Shown: positions 1 to 4,431 of the stretch, one piece after another | Layout of the letters: each line of letters starts with the position of its first letter | How positions within the stretch are numbered: position 1 is the stretch's first letter | Source: Chloroflexota bacterium | Lineage (GTDB): Bacteria; Chloroflexota; Limnocylindria; Limnocylindrales; CSP1-4 | Length of the DNA: 6,031 nt | Direction of reading: 5' to 3' | Assembly: GCA_021812735.1 (NCBI GenBank) | Contig: JAKAMV010000642.1 | Span: 1 to 6,031 of the forward strand | Program-made: the position numbers and the translations under genes | The notes under the pieces: model-generated | Told to the model about the DNA's origin: nothing | Databases searched by the model: none | Seen by the model: only the letters and a program-made list of their open reading frames with translations

Positions 1-2
1 TG

Positions 3-473
3 GGACCCGTCGGACTTCGGCACCACGCTGATGCTCCCGTCCTCCTCGAGCACCACGAGGCGCGCCTCCTCGATTTTCTCGACGCCGTGGCTGCGGAGCG
101 CGGCACCCAGATCCTCGTCGTCGAGCCCTTCGCGGTCGATCGCGGCCTGGTCCCAGACGCCATCCCTGGCCAGCACGGTCGGGTCGCTCTCGAACAGGCG
201 CCGCACGGCACGAAGCCTGCGGCGCGCAGCTGCGACCAGGCCGTTGAGCGCGAAGATGGTCACCAGAATGACCAGGCCTCCGCCGACGCTGTTGTCGGGG
301 CCGGTCATCGCCGGCTGGAGCGCGTTCGTCGCGAGCAGCAGGAGCGCGAGGTCGAAGATCGTGAACTGGCCCAGCTCGCGCTTGCCGGTCAGCCGGAGGA
401 TGACGATGAACGTGAGGTACACGAGCGCCGTGCGCAGCACGAGCTCGGGGATGCTGATACTTGGCAGGAGCAT
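3..473 (-). CDS. DUF421 / YetF-like membrane protein, 3' end cut by window edge
   Basis: This gene has no in-frame stop before the left edge; 157 residues are visible, starting MLLPSISIPELVLR. Residues about 9-27, 41-57 and 65-84 are hydrophobic and should be membrane segments. Between them is the family signature GKRELGQFTIFDL (30-42) followed by NALQPAMTGPDNS (50-62). Residues 96-153 form the soluble DUF421 C-terminal domain, with the usual LARDGVW turn and an alpha/beta stretch ending EEDGSISVVP. Family members (Bacillus YetF, YdfR, YkjA types) are mostly about 150-230 residues, so little is missing. Their biochemical role is poorly known; some are linked to spore or envelope functions. 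The ATG at 473 is chosen because the first membrane helix follows at once; the Shine-Dalgarno sequence is weak. It follows the DUF3072 gene by 32 bases and is probably co-transcribed with it. Family assignment is confident, function is not. Confidence 0.9.
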   Translation of the reverse strand, partial: MLLPSISIPELVLRTALVYLTFIVILRLTGKRELGQFTIFDLALLLLATNALQPAMTGPDNSVGGGLVILVTIFALNGLVAAARRRLRAVRRLFESDPTVLARDGVWDQAAIDREGLDDEDLGAALRSHGVEKIEEARLVVLEEDGSISVVPKSDGS

Positions 474-485
474 GGCTGGGCCCTA

Positions 486-504
486 CCGGCGGCTGGGCTG
501 CCGG
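486..504 (-). other. Imperfect GC hairpin between DUF3072 and DUF421 genes
   Basis: Two 8-base arms (486-493 and 497-504) pair with one mismatch around a TGG loop. The hairpin fills most of the 32-base gap between the two minus-strand genes. It has no run of T after it on the minus strand, so it is not a standard terminator. It could tune downstream translation or mRNA stability, or be chance in GC-rich DNA. Confidence 0.25.
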
Positions 505-505
505 G

Positions 506-913
506 TCAGCCGATGCCGTCTGATGGGTTGGCGCCTCGGCCGCTGCGCGCCTGGAGCTCGTCGATGAGGCGCAACGCATCGGCCTTCGAGAGGTTGTCCG
601 GCACGGTTTCGCCAGCCTCCCGAGCCAGTGTGTGGAGGTAGGAGCGCTGCGGCCCGGTCATCGGCTCGTCGCCGGTGGTCCAGTCACCGGGGTCCTTGGT
701 CGGGTTTGCGTTGGGTGGCGAGCCGCCCGCCGCGTCCGGCGTCCAGCGCGATCCCTGGTCCGTGGCGGGCCCTGGCAGGCGGCTGCCCGCGGATCGCCCG
801 CTGCCGCGCCGCTCAGCGATCCGACGCTCCTGCTCCGGCCGCTCCACCAGCGCCGTCCGCAGGTCGCCGCCGGATCGGCGCTCCTGCCCCTGCCAGTCCG
901 CTTTGCTGGCCAT
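506..913 (-). CDS. DUF3072 domain-containing protein
   Basis: The product is 135 residues. Its first ~70 residues are polar, rich in Arg, Gly, Ser and Pro, and probably disordered. Residues about 73-121 are a clear DUF3072 domain: KDPGDWTTGDEPMTGPQ (73-89), then a helix SYLHTLAREAGE and the motif NLSKADALRLIDELQ (107-121). The fold resembles a short helix-rich SAP-like or helix-extended-loop module, but the family's function is unknown. Small DUF3072 proteins are common in Actinobacteria and some Proteobacteria. The ATG at 913 is chosen over upstream starts because it is preceded by a strong GGAGGT five bases away, and because upstream in-frame residues look non-coding. The downstream DUF421 gene begins 32 bases after its stop, suggesting a two-gene transcript. 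No catalytic residues are evident. Confidence 0.88.
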   Translation of the reverse strand: MASKADWQGQERRSGGDLRTALVERPEQERRIAERRGSGRSAGSRLPGPATDQGSRWTPDAAGGSPPNANPTKDPGDWTTGDEPMTGPQRSYLHTLAREAGETVPDNLSKADALRLIDELQARSGRGANPSDGIG

Positions 914-918
914 GCCGC

Positions 919-924
919 ACCTCC
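919..924 (-). promoter_or_regulatory. Ribosome binding site of the DUF3072 gene
   Basis: A GGAGGT on the minus strand lies five bases before the ATG at 913. It decides this start over the longer open frame that reaches to 1165. Confidence 0.8.
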
Positions 925-1049
925 ATGCTGGTTGCGCTAACCATTCGGGGCAGGCAGGGCAGGATCCCGTCCACCGGCCGGGCGTGGCGTCACAGATGCC
1001 TAGCAACAGCGGGCTGGGGAGCGTATGGGTGGGCCCGGAGCAGCCCCGG

Positions 1050-1946
1050 TCAGGCCCCGGTCTCGGGCTCGGCTTCGGCATCCGCCTCGTCGAGCCCGAG
1101 GAGCGCCTCGACATCGCCGCCATAGGGCGTGATCTCGTAAAGCCGCGGCCGCAGGCTGATCGCATGGCGGAGCGCTTCGGAGACCTGCGCGTCAGAGCGG
1201 TCGATGTCGCCCACCAGGAGCTTGACGGGCAGGATGTGGCCGAGATCCTCGGGGTGCGGGTCGCCCGGCAACTCGAAGTAGTACGGGCCGACCACGCGGC
1301 AGACGGAGATCCGCCCCTGTCGGGGCAGGTTCTGGGTCACCACGAGGTCGCCAACGCGCATTCCCGCGGACTCGGTCGCGAGCATTCGGTGCGCCCGCCA
1401 GGCCTGGAGCTCGGCCGCCGACAGCTCGGCCTTTGCCCGCCGCCGCTCGGCGATCCGCCGGAGGTCCTGCTCCTGCATCCACCCCCAACCCTGGCGCAGG
1501 CGCCCCGCCTTGACCTCGGCCCACATGAAGTCCGGGTTGTGCTGGCTGGTGCGCATGGCCCAGTAGCGGCGGCCGGGCTGCCCTGCCTGCCCCTGCGGCG
1601 CGGCCTGGCCCGCTTTCGCGGGCCGCTTTGCCGGCGGCCGCTTCACCCCGAGGCGAACGAACACCTCGTCGATGTCGTGGATGACCTCGCGCGACTCCGC
1701 GTCCTCGCGCCCGGCAAGGAGGGCCTCGACCGCCGCCTCGTGGCTGTCCTCGCGCTGCGCCAGCCGCTCGAGGGCTCGAACGGCAAAGCGCGAGTACTCC
1801 GGGTGGCCGATCCAGTCGGCCATGGGGGCGACCGCAGCCGGCCCTTCCGCGACCACCAGGTCGCGCAGGTCCATTCGGTTGAGCTTGTCCGCGGCACGGA
1901 CCTTGGCGAGCAGGCGGTCTAGGCTGTTCAACGAGGCGAACCTCAC
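1050..1946 (-). CDS. Unknown protein: helical HEAT-like N-terminus plus PUA/EVE-like C-terminus
   Basis: The 298-residue product has two parts. Residues 1-100 are helical and look like one or two HEAT-type repeats (GPAAVAPMADWIG then RFAVRALERLAQRED). Residues 101-126 are a low-complexity Pro/Ala/Lys/Gln linker. Residues 127-275 form a globular domain opening with RYWAMRTSQHN and followed by AGRLRQGWGWMQEQDLR (147-163). Next come a charged helix (164-186) and a strand-rich part with GDLVVTQNLP (199-208), CRVVGPYYFEL (216-226) and DLGHILPVKLL (234-244). The tryptophan-rich opening and the VVGPYYF / GHILPV strands recall PUA/EVE-like folds that read modified bases or RNA; this is inference. The end is acidic. 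The chosen start is GTG at 1946, with no clear Shine-Dalgarno; ATG at 1874 (residue 25) is an alternative. It lies 155 bases downstream of a GNAT gene. That it is a real gene is likely; its function is unknown. Confidence 0.75.
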   Translation of the reverse strand: MRFASLNSLDRLLAKVRAADKLNRMDLRDLVVAEGPAAVAPMADWIGHPEYSRFAVRALERLAQREDSHEAAVEALLAGREDAESREVIHDIDEVFVRLGVKRPPAKRPAKAGQAAPQGQAGQPGRRYWAMRTSQHNPDFMWAEVKAGRLRQGWGWMQEQDLRRIAERRRAKAELSAAELQAWRAHRMLATESAGMRVGDLVVTQNLPRQGRISVCRVVGPYYFELPGDPHPEDLGHILPVKLLVGDIDRSDAQVSEALRHAISLRPRLYEITPYGGDVEALLGLDEADAEAEPETGA

Positions 1947-1964
1947 GAGATCGATCGGCGCGGG

Positions 1965-2004
1965 ACGGCGGCGGCGATCACCAAACGTCGGCGGCGATCA
2001 CCAA
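1965..2004. repeat. Two tandem 20-bp repeats upstream of the unknown two-part gene
   Basis: Copy 1 (1965-1984) and copy 2 (1985-2004) are adjacent and differ at one base (1968 G, 1988 T); the shared core is CGGCGGCGATCACCAA. The pair lies 19-58 bases upstream of the GTG at 1946, where a promoter or operator would be expected. A 20-base period is close to two helical turns. It may be a regulator site or a simple slippage duplication. No third copy adjoins it. Confidence 0.75.
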
Positions 2005-2037
2005 TAGGATCGCCCCGTTCGGCCGCGAGCGCTTGCC

Positions 2038-2058
2038 GATCCCGCGCGCCGCGTGATC
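2038..2058. repeat. Imperfect GATC-ended inverted repeat downstream of GNAT gene
   Basis: Nine-base arms (2038-2046 and 2050-2058) pair with one mismatch around a three-base loop and end in GATC on both sides. The repeat lies 44 bases past the stop of the minus-strand acetyltransferase gene, so it could act as a weak transcription end. There is no T-tract, so a standard intrinsic terminator is not supported. Confidence 0.3.
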
Positions 2059-2101
2059 GACACTCAATCGCATGGTTCGGGAAGCGCACCGCCGCGGGCG
2101 A

Positions 2102-2698
2102 TCAGGCCACGGTGGTACCCGTGGGCCCGTCGCGGTCGAGGTGGAAGACCAGCTCCTCGCCGTCGATCTCGTCCATCTGGCTGCCCACCTGCTCGAAGCC
2201 GAAGGAGCGCACGACCGCGAGCGAGGCGACGTTGTCTGGCGCGACCGACGCCCGGAACCGGTGGATGCCCTGCGCCTCAGCCCAGCCCAGGAGCGCCCTG
2301 ACGCATTCCGTGACGATTCCCTGGCGCCGGAACGCGGGCTCCACGCGATAGCCGATCTCGACCCGCCCCGTCTCGTCGGGCGGCGCGTGGAACCCGATCG
2401 TGCCGATGACCTCGCGCCGGCCGTCGGGGTGCGTCAGCACCATCGAGCGGCCGAGCCACGGCCGACTCGAGGGGTCCGCGGTCAGCATCGGGATCCGGTA
2501 GCCGAGGAAGCTGGCGAGGTCTTGCGCCATGTCAGCCGGCAGCGTCGCGTCGACCTCGCGCGAGGCCGTCGCGAGGTCTCCCGCGGCGAGCGCCCGCATG
2601 AAGGGGAGCGACATCGAGACCAGTTCGAGGCGCTCCGTGCGGATGGCGGGCGCGGGGCCGTCAGCGTCGGCGTCGGGGTCAGCGGTCGGGTGGGGCAT
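2102..2698 (-). CDS. GNAT-family N-acetyltransferase, RimJ/RimL-like
   Basis: This is a predicted acetyl-CoA-dependent N-acetyltransferase of the Acetyltransf_3 (RimJ/RimL) type, 198 residues. RTERLELVSMS (20-30) is the usual first strand of this subgroup. IGTIGFHAPPDETGRVEIGYRVEP (98-121) covers strands 3-4, where EIGY is typical. RRQGIVTECVRALLGWA (124-140) is the acetyl-CoA pyrophosphate-binding loop and helix. APDNVASLAVVRSFGF (153-168) is the conserved Asn/Ser motif near the C-terminus. Members acetylate ribosomal protein N-termini or small molecules; the substrate here cannot be told. The first 17 residues are an Asp/Ala/Pro-rich extension. The ATG at 2698 is preferred, although the open frame extends upstream into the preceding gene; a GTG at 2734 is possible. 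No good Shine-Dalgarno is seen, and the preceding GNAT gene ends 43 bases upstream, so translation may be coupled. Confidence 0.88.
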   Translation of the reverse strand: MPHPTADPDADADGPAPAIRTERLELVSMSLPFMRALAAGDLATASREVDATLPADMAQDLASFLGYRIPMLTADPSSRPWLGRSMVLTHPDGRREVIGTIGFHAPPDETGRVEIGYRVEPAFRRQGIVTECVRALLGWAEAQGIHRFRASVAPDNVASLAVVRSFGFEQVGSQMDEIDGEELVFHLDRDGPTGTTVA

Positions 2699-2741
2699 CA
2701 GCCAAGCATGGCCGTCCGCGGGCGGCGGGCCCACGACGGGC

Positions 2742-3275
2742 TCACGCCGGCCCCACGAGCGACTTCCGGTAGCGGACCTCGGGGATCTCGCGTCCCGCGA
2801 TGTCAAGCGTCTTCCTCGCGCCGTCCGGCCGCCACCCGCCGATCTCGTAGAACCGGCGCGCCCGGCGGTTCGCCTCGAGCACCCAGAGCAGCGCCTCGGT
2901 GAAGCCCATCTCGATCAGCAGCCGCTCGCCCTGGGCCATGAGGGCCCGCCCCACCCCGGTACCCCACGCGTCGGGGTGGACGTACAGCGAGCGGACCTCG
3001 CCCAGGCCTGGCAGGTCCTCGTCCCGGCTCGGGCTCACGGTCACCCCACCGAGCACGCGGTCGCCCTCGGTCGCGATCCACGTCCGGGGATCGGCCGGCC
3101 CGGTGGCCCCGAGTGTGTAGCGCGCGGCGCGGGCGACCACGTCCATCGTGTCGAGGAAGCCGTCCGGGACGATGCCGCGATAGGCCACCTGCCAGGCGCG
3201 GACGTGCATCGCCGCGATCGCCATGGCGTCGCTGGGTGCCGCGCGCCGAATGCGCCGTGTCGTCGTCTCGGCCAT
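2742..3275 (-). CDS. GNAT-family N-acetyltransferase
   Basis: This is a single-domain acetyltransferase (Acetyltransf_1 type) of 177 residues, the usual length. RRIRRAAPSDAMAIAAMH (7-24) is strand 1 and helix 1. VRAWQVAYRGIVPDGFLD (25-42) is a motif common in one bacterial GNAT subgroup. WIATEGDRVLGGVTVSP (66-82) makes strands 2-3. VRSLYVHPDAWGTGVGRALM (94-113) is motif A; WGTGVG is the acetyl-CoA pyrophosphate loop. LWVLEANRRARRFYEIGGW (130-148) is motif B, with the Asn and Tyr usually placed near the acetyl group. The substrate is unknown; relatives act on amines, amino acids or antibiotics. The ATG at 3275 matches the family N-terminus although the frame stays open to 3476. There is no Shine-Dalgarno, but CACAAT ends six bases before the ATG, so a leaderless message is possible. 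It is followed by a second, only distantly related GNAT gene. Confidence 0.9.
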   Translation of the reverse strand: MAETTTRRIRRAAPSDAMAIAAMHVRAWQVAYRGIVPDGFLDTMDVVARAARYTLGATGPADPRTWIATEGDRVLGGVTVSPSRDEDLPGLGEVRSLYVHPDAWGTGVGRALMAQGERLLIEMGFTEALLWVLEANRRARRFYEIGGWRPDGARKTLDIAGREIPEVRYRKSLVGPA

Positions 3276-3281
3276 GGTCCG

Positions 3282-3287
3282 ATTGTG
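3282..3287 (-). promoter_or_regulatory. Candidate -10 box of the leaderless GNAT gene
   Basis: On the minus strand CACAAT (4 of 6 to TATAAT, with the key second A and last T) ends six bases before the ATG at 3275. That would start transcription on the ATG itself. No good -35 box is seen, so this is a weak call. Confidence 0.3.
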
Positions 3288-3361
3288 GCAGGGGCGGCGT
3301 GCACCAGCGAGACCAGCTGGGCCCAGGAGATCCCGGTTCCGACCGATCTGGTGCGCGCGCA

Positions 3362-3400
3362 CGGCTCGCAGATTCGGCTCGCAGATTCGCCTCGCGGTTT
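3362..3400. repeat. 13-bp tandem repeat, two perfect copies and one decayed
   Basis: CGGCTCGCAGATT occurs at 3362-3374 and 3375-3387. A third unit at 3388-3400 matches 10 of 13. The array sits in the 136-base gap between the small gene (stop at 3412) and the acetyltransferase gene, about 90-125 bases upstream of the latter's start. It may be a binding site or a slippage product; nothing in it resembles a terminator. Confidence 0.7.
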
Positions 3401-3411
3401 CCTTCGCCAGC

Positions 3412-3642
3412 TCAGAAGAGCCGGCGCCCGGGCGGCAGGAGGGCATCGGGGTCGCGCTCGGCGCGGGCCTCGGCATGACGCCCGCAGCCTGCTTCGAGGT
3501 CCCAGCCGATCTGCTCGAGCTCCTCGGCCCGACGGTGCTCGCTCCGTGCGATGACCCAGATGGCGACCCTCTCGGCGAGCCCCCGGCGGTGTCCCCTCGG
3601 GATGCGCGCTGCGCGCGTGGACGTTGCGGACATGTCGACCAT
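3412..3642 (-). CDS. Small Arg/Glu-rich hypothetical protein, divergent from marR
   Basis: I do not recognise this 76-residue protein. It starts MVDMSATSTRAARIPRG. Residues 19-57 look like one or two amphipathic helices (AERVAIWVIARSEHRRAEELEQI, written here from 23 as ERVAIWVIARSEHRRAEEL), and the end is PPGRRLF. It has no signal peptide or membrane segment, and two Cys/His-bearing positions (GCGRH) near residues 53-57. Third codon positions are nearly all G or C, as in its neighbours, which supports real coding. The ATG at 3642 is chosen because GGAGGG lies six bases before it. The open frame continues to an ATG at 3699, but those extra codons are AT-rich and look non-coding. A strong promoter at 3714-3742 points at it, giving a leader of about 65 bases. 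It is divergent from marR and shares its operator region, so it is a likely MarR target. Confidence 0.65.
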   Translation of the reverse strand: MVDMSATSTRAARIPRGHRRGLAERVAIWVIARSEHRRAEELEQIGWDLEAGCGRHAEARAERDPDALLPPGRRLF

Positions 3643-3648
3643 CACCGG

Positions 3649-3654
3649 CCCTCC
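3649..3654 (-). promoter_or_regulatory. Ribosome binding site of the small hypothetical gene
   Basis: GGAGGG on the minus strand, six bases before the ATG at 3642. It decides this start over the longer frame from 3699. Confidence 0.7.
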
Positions 3655-3713
3655 GACGCTGACCCTGGAGCGTGTGTTCTCAAAGTAAAGACTCTTCATA
3701 TCGAACGAAACGG

Positions 3714-3742
3714 ATGCTAGCCCGCACAAACCTTGATGTCAA
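3714..3742 (-). promoter_or_regulatory. Sigma70-type promoter for the small gene
   Basis: On the minus strand there is a perfect TTGACA -35 box (3737-3742), a 17-base spacer and TAGCAT as -10 (3714-3719, 4 of 6 to consensus). Transcription should start near 3707. The -35 box lies inside a CTTGA-type palindrome, so a bound repressor would block polymerase. The promoter mirrors the marR promoter about 3752/3753. Confidence 0.65.
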
Positions 3743-3773
3743 GAGGTATGATGTAAAGAATCTTGACATGACA
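3732..3773. promoter_or_regulatory. Probable MarR operator: palindromes and inverted repeats over both -35 boxes
   Basis: The best site is the palindrome CTTGATGTCAAG (3732-3743), with arms CTTGA and TCAAG. Related 12-mers matching it, or its complement, at 9 of 12 positions begin at 3747 and 3762, giving an exact 15-base step. Separately, ATGTCAAG (3736-3743) and CTTGACAT (3762-3769) form a perfect 8-base inverted repeat, and 3751-3769 is a 7-of-8 palindrome with an AAT centre. Palindromes of 12-20 bases with a TTGA/TCAA core are typical MarR-family sites. They overlap both -35 boxes, which fits repression of both genes by the adjacent MarR. The direct link is inferred. Confidence 0.65.
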
Positions 3774-3791
3774 CGTTATCGGACAGATACT
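3763..3791 (+). promoter_or_regulatory. Sigma70-type promoter for marR, leaderless start
   Basis: A perfect TTGACA -35 box (3763-3768), a 17-base spacer and GATACT as -10 (3786-3791, 4 of 6). The predicted start of transcription (3798-3799) falls at the ATG at 3799. No Shine-Dalgarno precedes that ATG, in agreement with a leaderless mRNA. Confidence 0.65.
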
Positions 3792-3798
3792 TCGGGCC

Positions 3799-4404
3799 AT
3801 GGACGCAGACGACGACGAACTGGACGCGATCGACGCCTCACTGGCGGCCTGGAAGCGCGAGATCCCGGACTTGGACCCGGTCACAGAGGGGATCGTCGAG
3901 CGCATCCAGAACCTCGCCAAGGCACTCGACCGGTCCATGGGGGAGACGCTGGCCGAGCACGGGCTCGACCATCGCTCGTATCACCTGCTGGGGAAGCTGC
4001 GTCGCTACGGTGCGCCCTATCAGCGGACGCCCGGGCAGCTGGCTGCGGACATGAACCTCTCGAGCGGCGCGATGACCAATCGCCTCGACCGCATGGAGCG
4101 CGCAGGCCTGATCCGCCGCCTGCCAGACCCAGCCGATCGACGCGGCATCCTCATCGAGCCCACCGAGCTCGGGCACGCCATGTGGGACCGGACGACCGGT
4201 ACCCAGGCCCAGCGCGAGGCGAAGTTCGCGTCCGTCCTCGACCCGGCCGAGCGCGAGGAGCTCCACCGCCTCCTACGCCGCCTCATGCGCGCGTTCCCCA
4301 GCCGGTTCCACGGGCACCACGCCGAACACGACGGGCGCCACGCGGAACACGACGAGTCGATGGGCGAGGGGAGCCCGACGGCGGGCGGAGCCCTCGGCGA
4401 CTGA
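3799..4404 (+). CDS. MarR-family transcriptional regulator with His-rich C-terminal tail
   Basis: This 201-residue winged-helix regulator is predicted to act as a DNA-binding dimer. Residues 1-26 are acidic, and 27-70 carry the first dimerisation helices and helix 2. RTPGQLAADMNLSSGAMTNR (76-95) is the helix-turn-helix with its recognition helix. LDRMERAGLIRRLPDPADRR (96-115) leads into the wing with the hallmark DxRR, and GILIEPTELG completes it. Residues 126-168 are the C-terminal dimerisation helices. The tail is unusual: HGHHAEHDGRHAEHDES (171-187) has seven His, including a duplicated HAEHD unit, and could bind a metal or simply be disordered. MarR proteins usually repress neighbouring genes and respond to phenolic, oxidant or other small ligands; the ligand here is unknown. 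The gene is divergent from a small unknown gene across a palindromic operator and probably represses itself. Its 3' end converges with the DUF1028 gene 27 bases away. Confidence 0.92.
   Translation: MDADDDELDAIDASLAAWKREIPDLDPVTEGIVERIQNLAKALDRSMGETLAEHGLDHRSYHLLGKLRRYGAPYQRTPGQLAADMNLSSGAMTNRLDRMERAGLIRRLPDPADRRGILIEPTELGHAMWDRTTGTQAQREAKFASVLDPAEREELHRLLRRLMRAFPSRFHGHHAEHDGRHAEHDESMGEGSPTAGGALGD
4318..4353 (+). repeat. In-gene 21-base-step duplication encoding HAEHD twice
   Basis: Bases 4318-4332 and 4339-4353 are the same 15 bases except at one position (4323 C, 4344 G) and stand 21 bases apart. They encode HAEHD twice in the MarR tail. This looks like a recent in-frame duplication. Confidence 0.75.
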
Positions 4405-4431
4405 ACGAGGTCGGTCGCCGTATTGGCCCGG

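Noticed and set aside
1011..1046. GGGCTG / CAGCCC stem after the stop of the unknown gene as a terminator
   Set aside because: Only six pairs with a 24-base loop and no T-tract.
675..1922. A 415-codon open frame on the plus strand
   Set aside because: It is antisense to DUF3072 and the unknown gene, has no recognisable domain, and is the expected mirror frame of high-GC coding DNA.
1965..2004. Tandem repeats as a CRISPR remnant
   Set aside because: The copies are directly adjacent with no spacer, there are only two, and there are no cas genes.
2529..3554. A 341-codon open frame on the plus strand
   Set aside because: It runs opposite two clear acetyltransferase genes and across the gap between them and the small gene, with low-complexity Pro/Arg/Ala content.
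3643..3699. N-terminal extension of the small gene to ATG 3699
   Set aside because: The first codons are AT-rich and the internal ATG at 3642 has a proper GGAGGG; the longer form cannot be fully excluded, since the predicted transcript starts just upstream of 3699.
4405..4431. A bidirectional terminator between marR and DUF1028
   Set aside because: The 27-base gap contains no stable inverted repeat or T/A tracts.
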